From positions 54,701,213 through 54,765,212 of the forward strand of contig OY759215.1 of assembly GCA_963662175.1 (NCBI GenBank): a stretch of DNA of 64,000 nucleotides. The letters run 5' to 3'. Below are positions 1-11,492 of this stretch, in pieces. Made by a program: the position numbers and the translations under genes. Each line of letters starts with the position of its first letter. Positions within the stretch are counted from its first letter, which is position 1. The notes under the pieces are model-generated. The model was not told the DNA's origin, did no database searches, and saw only the letters and a list, made by a program, of their open reading frames with translations. This DNA comes from Aradus depressus. Taxonomy: Eukaryota; Arthropoda; Insecta; Hemiptera; Aradidae.

Positions 1-1640
1 TATTTTTGGATGAGAGAATTTTGGTATATGAAGAGTATGGATGAATTTTGGTATAGTTCTGCGTTTAAATTAATTAGGATTTACATTTTTTTGTAGGATT
101 AGATTAGATGTTAGGATCAGTATAAAATTAATCTAAGATTATATTTAGGGATTAGTCATCCAAATTTAACATATACAAATTATTTATTTGAGACTTACAT
201 GTTAATAATGATATTATTGAAAATTAAAACATATACATACAACTGATTTTTTTTAACGAACATAATATGGAAGAAGATAGATTTTTTTTAATTATATTTT
301 TTATTACAAAATGTTAGAAAGATAAAATCAGCAGGCTGAGAGATGCCTAGATCTCTTTGGAGACATGACGAACTTCCTGAGGCCGAGTCAAGGGGACAGA
401 TTTTCTGTTTCGGAACTGTTCAGCTAGGATACCGGACGTGACTAAATCATAATAATATTATAAATTAGAAAGACGAACGAAACTGTATAGAAGCCTTGGA
501 AGGATAATATATTATATAAATTGTATGTATGCATAGGTTAGTAAATTTTTGTTATTATAAATTCTATTATTTAGACAATTTCATTTATTATTGTGAGTAA
601 CATGTTTTTCTACGTAAATTTGTTTAATAGAGAGAGTAGATGAGAAGAGTTGTAGGAGCACATTATATAACTTTAGGAATAGGAACAAACAAAGGGTAAT
701 ATTAATTAGAGAAGTTTTGAATTAATTGCTGATGACATTCTTTTAGACGTCGGGATTATATAGATTTGTTTTGGGAGAAATTATTTTTTTTAATCCTAGT
801 AAGAGCTAGTGATTAATTGGAGATTTATATTTTTTTTTTGATCTGCGAGAGATGATTTTTTTGTGTCGACTAGAAAGAACTAGCGATATATATAGGAGAT
901 TTATGATGTAGTGTTGGTTGCCTACCTGAGATAGGAGGAACCGTATTTTTGCTACGTCAACGATGAAGTTATTATTATTAGGGAGTTATTAGTAGAGAAG
1001 GAAGTTGAAGTAAAAATATATGTGAGATACATTTTTTTTTAGTTAGGAAGTAAGAAGGACGTCTCAAAGAATTTAATACCTCAAAAGACAAGTACTATAT
1101 ATATATATTAAATAAATTAAATTTGTATTCCTTATTACCCGGCGTGAGGCCTAATTTTCATTGCTATGATATATTTTGGAAGTGTGATGAAGTAAAACCG
1201 AAGGATTTATTTAATTTTTATTTCAAGTAAATTTCTTTTTTTATATACAATCTTTTTATATAATTATTTTGAATACATACAAATGTTAAATTGATGGTAA
1301 AGGCGGAAAGTAAAATAATTGGCAATTTCTTAAATCTATATGCAACTTGATTATTTCCAAACTTGATTTCATGACTATGACTGATCCTGTAAATATGTAA
1401 ACATTTAGTATTATATTTTTTTATGTTCAATTAGTTCAAATTTTTATAAATTTAAGTTAACATTTTCTTTAGGTTAAGGATTAATTGTAAATTTTTAGAT
1501 TAATATTTGTTTTTGTTTATTAGAAATTAGGTACGTATATATATAAGTTAATAATTGTAAATAGTTATAAAAATATAAAAAATGGGCATATATGTATAAA
1601 AAGAGCGTCGAATTGGGCATATAAAAAATAAAAATAAATC
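1..1640. other. AT-rich stretch without recognised genes
   Basis: Very AT-rich sequence with many T and A runs and frequent stops in all frames. Apart from the short open segment at 335-427, described separately, I see no exon, repeat family or RNA gene in it. Confidence 0.5.
335..427 (+). other. possible terminal coding exon (weak)
   Basis: A GC-richer island inside AT-rich DNA. After an AG at 333-334 there is an open frame of 30 codons ending in TAG at 425-427. It reads AERCLDLFGDMTNF and ends FSVSELFS, which looks like protein. There is an in-frame stop just upstream, so it could only be a 3'-terminal exon. The pyrimidine tract before the AG is poor. The reverse strand is also partly open. 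I do not recognise the product; this may be a chance frame or an old transposon piece. Confidence 0.15.
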
Positions 1641-1707
1641 AGTGAGTGTAAGTGAGAGAGAGACTTCGATACATCGTTGAGTTGAAGACACCAAGGAGCC
1701 AGCCAAC

Positions 1708-1848
1708 ATGTGCGTTTGAGGAGGAAGCTAATCTACCTGTGTATTGGAGGAAGACGTTAATCCATCTGTGTATTGAAGGAGGAGGCTTGTCATGTGGATT
1801 CGAGGAAGAAGCTAAATCAACCTGTGTATTGGAGGAAGTTGAATCTGA
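1708..1848 (+). repeat. imperfect minisatellite, unit about 83 bases
   Basis: The segment starting CATGTGCGTTTGAGGAGGAA at 1708 recurs at 1791 as CATGTGGATTCGAGGAAGAA, giving about 1.7 copies. Inside each unit the phrase CTGTGTATTGGAGGAAG recurs at roughly 40-base spacing. The repeat is rich in GA on the + strand and is open for 70 codons (1652-1864), so the frame repeats GFEEEA/AFEEEA. I take the open frame to be a consequence of the repeat rather than a gene. Confidence 0.6.
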
Positions 1849-2699
1849 AAGAACTTATATATAAAAAAAAAAAAATTTTGTGAACAAACATTTTTTTTTA
1901 AAAAGAAGGAAAAGGCAAATGTAATGTACACTACGGAACATTTTTTTAATGAATATTTCAATGAAAAGAGGTAATTTTTTTTATTATAATCTAATATCAT
2001 ATATATATTAGATATATATCAAGGTGTTTGAGAAACAAAACAAGAAAACATATAAAAAACAGCTGTGAAATAGTGTTAAATGTAATGGAGTCGTGAGCTA
2101 GCTCTAAAACGGTGCATGTGGTTTGGATATGTTTTAAATAAAAATGAAGTTGAACAATTAGATGAAAGTTGACTGGGGTGGAATTAAAGTGTGAAGAGTT
2201 GACGGGGTCTGGTTTCTGTGGTAGAGGCGTCGAGAAGGTACAATTAATAATATCTATTTTCAATATGCTCAAATAAAAAAAAAAAAAAGAAATAGTTTTT
2301 TAAGTATTAATTTAATGTTTTTGTGCCATTGTAAATTTTTGTTTTGTTTGTTCAAATAAGTTTTTTTTTAAATTTAAATATGTAAATATAGATAATAACC
2401 CAATTATTTGTCCTCTTCAAATTCTATTCTATTCATCTTCCCTGTTGTCCCAGTAGTATCATTTAAAAAACCTTTGGATTAGAAATTAATATTATTTAAA
2501 ATTATTAAAAATTGGTATCTCTTTGTGAATCCAAGTGTAAAGTTTGTTTAATTGAATTTTTTTCGTTGTATACGTGTACTTTCTTAAAAATTGCACGTCT
2601 TAAATTATTGATAATATTTTTTTTAGGGCAATTTTCGGCAAACTACTGTAGAAATCAAAATTTAAATAAACAAAAGAGATCAAATTTCTACAGGAAATG

Positions 2700-3530
2700 T
2701 GGTAGCAATCAAGTTTTTATCACATTACTTTATAATCATTTTTCATTTTGATTACACTGTAATTAATTCCTATTCTGATTAATTTTGTAATAAAATGAAA
2801 TAAATAGTTGATTAATCATTTATTTTGTAATCAGCCATCATATTGATTAGAGTAATTCATTACATTGTGATCAATAACTACTCTGTCTACGATTGTAACC
2901 AGAAAAAAAAAATCTATTACTTTGTAATCAGTCTTACTTTTGATTAAGTAGTCATTTACATTGTAATTGGTTTCTGTTCTGATTGTGATTGTAATCAGAA
3001 AAAAATTAGTTTATTATATTAATCAATTGCTTCGTCCTCAATTCGACTTGATTAACATAATAATTTACATTTTAATCGTCCCCTTTTTGATTAAGGTTTT
3101 GATTTTTAAACACTTGTTAATTACTTTTTGACAAACAAATAATTATTATTTATGTTGAGATTATTCGCTGTATAAGTTTTAGCTTATGAGGGATATTCAT
3201 TGACAATGATAATGGTAATAAACTGATAAGAATAAATTTATTTTGTAATCAAGGTGGAGGCAATTATAATTATTTAATTAATTTCGTAATAATGATTTTT
3301 TCTTGATGAAAATCGTAATCAGAATAGGGAATGATTACTGTAATAAAATTTATGACGGATTACAATGTAATTGATTAATTTAGAAATGAAGTAGTTCTTT
3401 CTGAATACAGACGTAATCAGAATATAAATAGATTACTTTAATCAAAATTAAGACTCATATCAAAGTAATTGGCTAATTTAGTAATCAGCTACTTCGTATT
3501 CAGAATTGTAATTGATTGCAATTTTGCCCA
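2700..3530. repeat. cluster of degenerate TGTAATCAG / CTGATTACA motifs
   Basis: About 800 bases carry many scattered copies of TGTAATCAG, ATTACTTTGTAATCAG-like words and their complements, in both orientations at irregular spacing of 20-50 bases. There is no clean period, so this is a decayed array or a repeatedly duplicated palindromic word. No coding frame is seen. Confidence 0.5.
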
Positions 3531-3725
3531 TTTAAGGTACATAACATTATTATCGTAAAATTTTTATCATGTCAGTATTTAACATGCCATTAAAATGTTA
3601 GTGTCACTGAGTATTTAAAGTTGTTCTGCACCAGAATTCGCCTTCTTCACCTGGCCTTTTTTTTCTGCAAAGACTAGTAGTCAATATCTAAATTATTTCC
3701 TCTTCCTTTTAGCAGCCAAATATGT

Positions 3726-4440
3726 TTTACTTCCTCAGATATATGAAGTATAGGGGAAGTTATGTAATAAGTCAGATATTCGATGCGGAGTTTTGAACTG
3801 AATTTCACTATTTTCCAACCTTCTGATTATAAAAATGAAAAAAATAATATCTGTGTATGCTGTGTAATGTCTGTGTAGTCGATAAATCCTGATAGAGTGA
3901 ACGTATCGACATGAAATGTTATTTGTGTATCCAGAACCCTCTAGAAATGTCACCTATTGATTTTTAGCCAAATCGGTCAAAGGGAAGTGTGGATAAGGGG
4001 GGAGGCTTAACACAAATACTCCAATAACTGCCGTTGTAATGAATTTATTGAAACGAAATTTCATAGGTAAATTGAAAGTCGTATAAAGGCGACACCTATT
4101 AATTTTCAGTGGAATCAGCCGAAAATAGGGGAGATCAGAGGGGACTCAACTCAATAAACATAATTACTGCCGATGTAATGTATGTATCGACATGAAATTT
4201 TATATTTAAATTCAAAGCCGTATAAGGATGGCTACCTGTTGACTCGTTTGAAGGAAAGGGGGCAGAGATAGGGCTTGACTCAAATACCCTAATGTAATGA
4301 ATGTGTGTATCGAGACAACATTCAGTATTAAAATAATTATGTGTTTTAGCCCAAACGGTCGATTGGCTTTGGACGGAGAGCGAAAATGTAATTGATCAAT
4401 TCCTTGTGGGAAAGTACCGACGACTTTTTTCGTTTTTGTG
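3726..4440 (+). repeat. family B element, near full length
   Basis: The most complete family B copy in the window. It opens with TTACTTCCTCAG and a hairpin whose second arm is GGGGAAGTTATGTAAT. Four related units of about 125 bases follow, each with a core like GTAATGAATGTATCGACATG followed by GAAATTT. It ends with a diverged GTGGGAAAGTAC terminus and a CGACGACTTTTTT tail. No protein-coding frame is kept, so the element is presumably non-autonomous. Confidence 0.75.
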
Positions 4441-4559
4441 ATTAATATTTAATAATGAATGTTATATATATTTCTAGCAGGTTACCCGGCCATTGCCTGG
4501 TAGTTTTTTGCGTTTAGCACTTTAGCTGAAGCTGACTTGGACAAAGTATAAAAAACGTA

Positions 4560-4800
4560 TTCTTCCCTCCCACCAAAGAAAACGCATATTTTTCAACACT
4601 TCTTGTTGGTCTTCAATAGAATATGCCACGCATTTGTTATCACAAATCTGTCGGGAAACTGGGCTTCCCTCCACCTGCGCAGGGCACCCTTAAAATGAGC
4701 TGCGTACTCTGTGCATATAAACGCCCATCTGATCCGTGTCCAATGAATAAAACTTCTTTAATACCCGCCATGTTTCTGGCTTCCTCTTCTCTCAGGTAGC
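4560..4800 (+). other. GC-richer segment with TATAAA, AATAAA and a 58-codon frame; possible solo LTR
   Basis: Within AT-rich DNA this block has GCATATAAACGCC (near 4717), then AATAAAACTTC about 30 bases on, and ends TTCTCTCAGG. That spacing of TATA box and poly(A) signal resembles an LTR. It also holds an open frame of 58 codons (4623-4799) with a CxxCAYKRPSDPC segment. I recognise neither. I saw no clear TG...CA ends or target duplication, so LTR identity is a guess. Confidence 0.2.
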
Positions 4801-5398
4801 AAATAGTAATCGGTAGATTTTGGTTTAGTTTGATATTTCATCTCGAATAAGAAACACTTATAAAACTAAAACCTTCTGAAAATGACATCAAGTTACATAG
4901 AGTGACATGATGTTGCTGCACTAAAAACGACAAGTGGATCTCCTAAAGCACGATGAATTACCAAAAACTTTAGTTTTTGGTATAATTTCAAAAGTTTGTA
5001 AATAGGGTACATAAACTTGTTGAAAACAATTTTTTTTAATTGCTGAATTTGCGAAAATCTTGAAAAATATTATTCTACAAATGAGATTGATTAATATGTT
5101 TTATAGTATAATACAATTTGATATAAATCTAATGATGAATTCGATCATAAATCTGCGACTATTATTAGCGAAGGAAATTTTAATAAAATAATAATTTTTT
5201 TTCTCCTCTTGGCCTGATGTTCCGTGCATATTGACCAAAAATAATTCATTAAAATTTTAAAGTTACACATCTTAGAGAGTTTCGAATATTTTGTTGAAAT
5301 GTTTTCGTAAAATTCTATTTCAACAAGTTCTATATGTCAAATTTAAAAAAAAAAATCCATAAACCAGATGCAAATTTTTCGGTATGGAATAGTCCATC
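4801..5398. other. AT-rich stretch, nothing recognised
   Basis: No coding frame or repeat that I could link to other copies in the window. Confidence 0.4.
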
Positions 5399-5705
5399 TA
5401 AATTTTTGATGGACTTGAAAAATAAAATAAAACTGGTTTATTTAATATGTTGTCTAATTTCACTAACTATATATACATGGGAGTACTTTCGGTATTTCTA
5501 CCATCCTCAGCCAAAAGCATAAGAGATAAGTCTTATCTCTTATGCTTTTGGCTGAGGATGGTAGAAATACCGAAAGTACTCCCATGTATATATAGTTAGT
5601 GAAATTAGACAACATATTAAATAAACCAGTTTTATTTTATTTTTCAAGTCCATTTGAATTATTTCACAATATCTCTGCAATTATGTCAGTTTTCATAAAT
5701 TTTTG
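5399..5705 (+). repeat. family D foldback element with 10-bp direct repeats
   Basis: Positions 5409-5653 form a perfect inverted repeat with 122-base arms around one unpaired base at 5531. The right side continues 42 bases beyond the palindrome to 5695 (ending GTCAGTTTTCA) with no left counterpart, so the element is lopsided. The 10-mer TAAATTTTTG occurs directly on both sides (5399-5408 and 5696-5705), which looks like a target site duplication. The arms contain GGGAGTACTTTCGGTATT and, in the extension, CACAATATCTCTGCAATTAT. Both words recur in other family D copies. A 62-codon frame at 5334-5522 overlaps the left flank and arm and is not a gene. Confidence 0.8.
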
Positions 5706-5709
5706 TTAT

Positions 5710-6680
5710 TAAAAAATCAGTTTTTGACACACATATATAGCACGTTGGTTCGACCTGAGGTAGATTTCTCGAAAACTCGTTAGTGATATGGAACATTTTT
5801 TGAATAGATAATTTTTCCATGGAACTGTTACCGTTTTCGTATCATTCATTTTTTTTATAATATTTTTGTATTAATCAAGATATGATCTGATTTTTTGAAC
5901 ACGAAAAGTATAGAAGATAAATAGGTACAGTAAGTGAGGTTGTTTCGTGGCGCTTAAATTGAAATATATTTCTAAAATCCGCATTGCTCTGCAACTTTTC
6001 TTTGTTTCTTTGCCTATACCGTAGCTTATTTTGTTACCTAAGTGGAGAAGGCTTGTTTTGATGTGGAACACCTCCTTTTTATATTTCTTTATTATTTTGT
6101 TATTAATTGAAAGGTTATGTATTAACTTCCTCCCATTATCTGGTTAGTAATTGTTCTATTTGTCATATTTTATTAGTAAAGTGTAAAAATGGGAACAAAT
6201 TCAGTGATTTTACGAAATTTTCTTGTCATATTAATGTTTAATGTATGTTTAGCATCTTTTATTTTATTAATATTACTTTTTCTTTTTTTCTGCGCTTTTT
6301 TATTTATACTTAAAGCATTATATTATTTAAAAAATTAAAAATACTTGCGAACATGCACAATTCAAAAGGAGTATTTTTTTTTTTTTACTTAAACATTACC
6401 TTTGTTGGTGGTGTGGAATGTTATTTAATTATTAGGACTTTTAATGTTCAAGAAAGTATTTTATATTAGTGATGTTTTTTAAAAATTATGGTATCCAAAT
6501 TAGGCAAAAAGTTAAGTGTTGCCAATGAACTATGATAATTGTGGTGCATGAAGGCTTAATGTACATTTTAACGACAATTTTTTGCATACTAATATTTTTT
6601 TACTATTTTTGTTATGTTAAGATATTTATGATTTATAGAAATAAATTAATTATTTCATTATTTTTTATGAGAATGGTGAT
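5710..6680. other. AT-rich stretch, nothing recognised
   Basis: No exon-like segment and no repeat seen elsewhere in the window. Confidence 0.4.
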
Positions 6681-6687
6681 TATAATT

Positions 6688-6774
6688 TTTTTCCCCTATT
6701 GCAAAATTTTTTTCCCCTATTGCAAAATAACAATAAATTGCAAGCAGCCATCTGGCTGCTTGCAATTTATTGTT
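6688..6774. repeat. perfect 22-bp hairpin preceded by a 20-bp tandem duplication
   Basis: The left arm at 6729-6750 (AACAATAAATTGCAAGCAGC, then CA) pairs perfectly with 6753-6774 across a 2-base loop (TC). Just before it, TTTTTTCCCCTATTGCAAAA occurs twice in tandem. The hairpin could be a small foldback insertion or a structured RNA; the sequence alone does not decide. Confidence 0.8.
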
Positions 6775-6799
6775 GGAACGTATTGTAATTTTTGATATT

Positions 6800-8250
6800 T
6801 TAAATTGGCCAAAATATAATTGATCAAAATTATTTGTTATAAATGTTGAGAAGCAAGAAATATAAGGAGGAAGGATTTAAATCTTCTTGTTCACCAGTTT
6901 TCTGAAGTTGCCTCAATTTTCAGGTCCTCCTCCAGTATTTTGGCAGTACCATTTATCATGATACTATATATATATATAATAATAAGAATCTGTTTTATGC
7001 ATGACATCAAGTTTTCCTTTTCGTGGATTTTCTAAATGGACTAAATGTATAGTGTTTTTTTTGTTATTTTACACTTCAAATAGAACAACAAATATAGGAC
7101 TGGGTGTAATCATTTGATCAATTTGAGATCGCGCGAATGGAAGCATTGCTTGTAATTCTAAATGTGAGAATTATTTTGGATGTTATTGATCTTGGCGGTA
7201 AATCATGCCTTACATTTCTTAGAGGTGGGAAAAGTGATAAGTGAAAATAAAAAAAAAAAACAGAAGAAACTCATCCTACTATGATTGATTAATATCTTGG
7301 TGAATATATCTTGTGAAAAAACATGTGTTGATTTTTTCGGGCATTTTTCTCCAGAGAAGTCTTCTTTTTTTGATAATATTTCAGGACACTTCCTCGTCCC
7401 TTCTTCTGGCCAATCTATAAGCCTAGTTTATAGGGACCAGAAGAAGAGACGTGGAGGTTTCCCGAAATATTGTCAAAAAAAGAAAAAATGGAAAGAAATG
7501 CTGGTAAAAATGAACATATTAACATCCCAGAGAAGTTTAAGAAACACAAAACATATGTGATGCCGATCCATTTGAGACCATTATCAAAGATATTGAAAAT
7601 TAATACTGCATCAGTTTTCTATTGAATCCAAGCTATTATTTCTCTAAGATTGTTGTGATGAGCGGGGTTGGTGGAGGATGGTTATCATAATGGTAACGGT
7701 CTGCTTTTTTCCCCAACGATTTGTATTTAATATTTTATTTTGCTGTCGTGAAAACTTCTTAAAGCAAGCGGCCTATTTTTGCTGGCTCGATATTTTGTTT
7801 GGAAATGATTGAAGAGAAAAGCTTGAGGAAAACTAAATTATTTTTCTTCAAAGTTTCTTTGTTTCTTTCTTTCTTTTTTTTTCACTCTAAATACATTTTT
7901 CCGTTCTGATCCAAAGGGAGGTCGAAAACTGCTAAGCGACATAAAACTAACTCTGTTTGTAACATCTCCTTTGCATAAGAACTTATTCTCAGAAATCTTT
8001 CGTATTTTCAATGCCGCTACCAAATTTCAATATTACGTGTCTTTTTTATTTTTCCTGGGGGTATAATTTTTAAATCAAACGCCCACCGGTAAACATTGGT
8101 CTTTAATGTGACCTAAATTGGGTCTAACAAATAAGAGGGAAGCCGAAAAAAAAGGAGACAGGCCAGATATTGAGTAACAGGAGGACTACATATATCAATA
8201 TTAGCTATGCAGTATTGGCTATAAAGCTATATAATATTGGAATTTTACTA
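6800..8250. other. AT-rich stretch, nothing recognised
   Basis: Short frames only, for example 91 codons at 7285-7560, with no family features. An inverted pair of AGAAGA-rich words occurs near 7360-7480. I support no gene here. Confidence 0.4.
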
Positions 8251-8252
8251 CT

Positions 8253-8490
8253 AGGTCATATCACCTACTACCAGAGCGCTCTTTCGTCCCGACTCTACAG
8301 TGGGAATCCTTTCTACATTTTGCCTACTCAGGTTTAATCGCTCAGGCTCGGGACCATCGCTTAACGTCTTATCCGAAGGACGGTACACTGAAGGTTTTTT
8401 CATCTCCCTAAGGTTCCCGGTTGGGTTTCGAACCCGCGATCTTGAACTCAGAAGGGAAGCACGCTACGTCTTAAATACCGGTGCCCTTTC
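8253..8490 (-). mobile_element. family A tRNA-derived SINE copy
   Basis: On the - strand it reads from a tRNA-like head (remnant of GGGCGCCGGTA, then the B-box word GGGTTTCGAACCC seen in complement) through CGATGGTCCCGAGCCTG and ends in GAGCGCTCTGGTAGTAGG. The A box region is damaged. The internal stem is of the AGGTTTTTT type, but one arm has decayed in this copy. Confidence 0.75.
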
Positions 8491-8548
8491 TTTCCTTTTT
8501 TTTTTTACAAATTTTATATCTCACACTTGACAACCCCTTGCATCCCTA

Positions 8549-8621
8549 TCCGACTATACCTACATTTTGCATACTCAGGTTTAGTATCGAAGGGTAGGGA
8601 GGGGTTTTTAAGGAGTACAAG
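8549..8621 (-). mobile_element. family A SINE fragment
   Basis: A short internal piece matching the family A middle part: TTTTGCATACTCAGGTTTAG, then GGGTAGGGAGGGGTTTTTAA. It lies about 60 bases beyond the preceding copy. It may be a second insertion or a rearranged duplicate. Confidence 0.4.
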
Positions 8622-9230
8622 AAATTTTGTTGTTCATATATCAACCAAATTCGAGGCGTAACAATGCATGTATTAAATGACGCTACTAATCGTAAGCAAT
8701 TTGCTCGGCAAATACTAGCTGTGGTACCCAGCGTTACTTGTCACATACTGGCTGGCGGGCCCACCGTTGTTCGACATATGCTTACAGCGTTTCTTTCACC
8801 ATCCAGTCATATTACCTATAGTGACAATTTTAAGGTTACATGTTAAAAAAAAATCGTGTTTATTGAAGGAGTGAGCATTAAAGAAAGAACTTAAAAATAA
8901 ATGTGCTGGATAGGTAGAAAGGTAAGTATTTCTACTTTTGTTTTTATCTCAGACAATCCAAATTGTGTACAATATTTTAGTTTCACGCCGCCTTGTGTCG
9001 TATAATGTAATACAAAAAGAAATAATTGAACAGCTGATTTTTCCGGTATTAGTTGTGAAGAACTCACATAAAAAAACCGCTATAATCCCTGCGAAAAAAA
9101 GGAATACCAATTTAAAACTTTGCAAATAGAAAAACAATAAACGTCATAATGTAAATAAGTTATTTTTGTAAAAACCGAAGCACATAAACTACGTCAATCG
9201 AAAATTCTTCATTTACTGATAACGTTTTTG
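8622..9230. other. no recognised gene
   Basis: Contains a 60-codon frame at 8664-8846 in slightly GC-richer sequence, with no recognisable domain, and complementary short frames at 8938-9137. Nothing supports a gene. Confidence 0.35.
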
Positions 9231-9231
9231 A

Positions 9232-9614
9232 CCATTTAAATAAATAATAATATTATTATATTATAATGGTTGTAGATCAATATAATGTGTTGCAATGTTA
9301 GTAATTTAAATGAATTGAAGGGTGACATTTTTTTTCAAATTTTTTGGCATTCGGATTAAAAATTAGGTGGTATTTCAACTAAATCCCATAAGAAATGTTA
9401 CTAGTTTCAAAATGACAACCCCTTGCATGCCATACCATTTAAATAAATAATAATATTATTATATTATAATGGTTGTAGATCGATGTAATGTGTTGCAATG
9501 TTAGTAATTCAAATGAATTGAAGGGTGACATTTTTTTTCAAACTTTTTGGCATTCGGATTAAAAATCAGGTGGTATTTCAACTAAATCCCATAAGAAATG
9601 TTACTAGTTTCAAA
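9232..9614 (+). repeat. family C repeat, tandem duplication of about 203 bases
   Basis: CCATTTAAATAAATAATAAT starts at 9232 and again at 9435. About 180 bases match with few differences, through GGTGGTATTTCAACTAAATC and GAAATGTTACTAGTTTC. The first unit also carries a 20-base linker with GACAACCCCTTGCAT, a word also found near 8528. A diverged reverse-strand copy lies at 23600-23705, so this is a dispersed repeat that was locally duplicated. Confidence 0.85.
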
Positions 9615-9747
9615 ATAACATAAAAACTAATTATTTAGTAAAGTTATTGAAAACGACTATGATCTAGTAATCGTTGGGGTATCTTCATATTTCTGTTGAG
9701 AAAACGAAATTTCCGCAAGCATTTCAATAGATTGTTTCTCTGCTTTT

Positions 9748-9992
9748 ACTACCCCAGCTCTACAACGTATAGGGGAAGTTATGTAAACGTTCAGAAATTA
9801 GATGTTGAGTTTTCATGGGAATTCTATGTTTTCCGATTCTCTGATTCCAAAAATGAGAAAAATGTCCTCTCTGTGCGTGTAAACATAATAACTCCCAATT
9901 GAGTTTCAGCCAAATCGACCAAAGAAAAAAATGGGATTTTGGAGGGAGAGCGGAAAAGTAGTTATTAATTCGTGGTGGGGAAGTACATCACT
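9748..9992 (+). repeat. family B element, internally deleted
   Basis: Has the family B 5' part (CCCCAGCTCTACAACGTATA, then GGGGAAGTTATGTAA) joined directly to the 3' part (GGAGGGAGAGCGGAAAAGTA, then GGGGAAGTACATCAC). The middle units are missing. Confidence 0.7.
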
Positions 9993-10394
9993 AATATCAG
10001 TAAAAGTATTATTTAATCGACATTTACTATAGAAATGTTACGTGCTCTAGACTTTTTCCAGCTATGTAATTCAGTTTTTATTCAGAATATTGTTGTGGCG
10101 AAGTATAATATTTTAACGATTACACGTTTAATATATGTGTTGAAACATGCCTGTAAAGTATGTATTTCTAATGAAGGCTATTCAACCTTATCTCGGGTAT
10201 TTCAGCACCTCAATTTTTCTTGAGAGCTCCATTAACCCTTTCAGTTGTAAACCATGAATTTAAAAAAATATAAAATCACTAACAACAATAAAGTTTATAT
10301 TTGGACCAGAACAAAATTAGTTCTCTACTCAAAATATAGCATGGAATTATTAAATATTGTCTTGGTACAAACTTTGCTGGAGCCTTCTGTGGAG

Positions 10395-10667
10395 AATAGG
10401 CTGGCCAAGATTATAGTGGCCTAGTCTGCCGTGGTAGTAGGATCCACTAAGGATCTTAAATAGATTGCGACTTGAAGAACTCCCTAATAGGCTGGCCAAG
10501 ATTATAGTGGCCTAGTCTGCCGTGGTGGTAGGAACCACTAAGAATCTTAGATAGATTGCGACTTGAAGAACTCCCTAATAGGCTGGCCAAGATTATAGTG
10601 GCCTAGTCTGCCGTGGTGGTAGGATCCACTAAGGAGCTTAGATAGATTGAGACTTGAAGAACTCCCT
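10395..10667 (+). repeat. three tandem copies of a 91-bp unit
   Basis: AATAGGCTGGCCAAGATTAT starts at 10395, 10486 and 10577, exactly 91 bases apart. The units differ at only a few positions, so the array is young or homogenised. Each unit can pair TAGTGG with CCACTA across about 25 bases in at least two of the copies. It is GC-richer than its surroundings and not coding. Confidence 0.95.
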
Positions 10668-11492
10668 AATCCTCATGGATTTGGGTTTTCCAGACAAACC
10701 ATGGTGCATTCAGCCCTACACTGTGTCACTTTAATTTTGTATCCACTGTGAATCTTTACACACTCGTAAATCGTGTTTCTCCGTAAAAGCTAACTTCGCC
10801 TAAAGCTGGCAAAACCAATATTTTACGGTCCACAAGCGAATTTCCTAAACATCGTGAGCTCGCGTGTCCAATTGTCAACTCGTGGACATATTTTCTTTAA
10901 GAATCATGAGTTTGTTAGTAATTGTTCACCAATCTTACTAAAGGACCAACCAATATTTCCGAACCTCTGCGGGCCTGTATACCTCCTCTCGCATTCATCT
11001 CTCGAAATGGTTGTATTGTAATGCTCTTTAGAGCTATGTCACTCGAACTCGGTTAACGTTTTCAGAGAATCACAAAAAATCACCTAGTTAGATTATTAGC
11101 TGCTCTGGTGGAACTTTTTCCCCAATAATTCAATGGAAATTGGCAAAATAAATTTGAGAATGACACTTTATTTGTGAGGTGCATAAGCCATATCGTCGAC
11201 ACAATGTTAAACAAACGAATGTGAAAAAGATCGATATTTGTTTTTGGTACCTTACTCTTTTTTGGAAAGTGTTACAAGTTGTGGCAAATCGTCGAATCTT
11301 TATCCCAAATAGAAGGTAAAATATCTAATGTACATTTATTTTATTTTCAAAGCTAAAATATCGAATAAATGTCTTTGTGATTTTACAATGATGATCCAAC
11401 AAGTATCCTAGTTGTAAAGTTACGAATGCGGAATATTCATAATTTTATACTGGTAACGATTGCCGTGTAAAAAGTTTTTATATAATGTAAAC

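Noticed and set aside
5334..5522. 62-codon frame
   Set aside because: Runs into one arm of the palindrome; not protein-like and not repeated as a frame in other copies.
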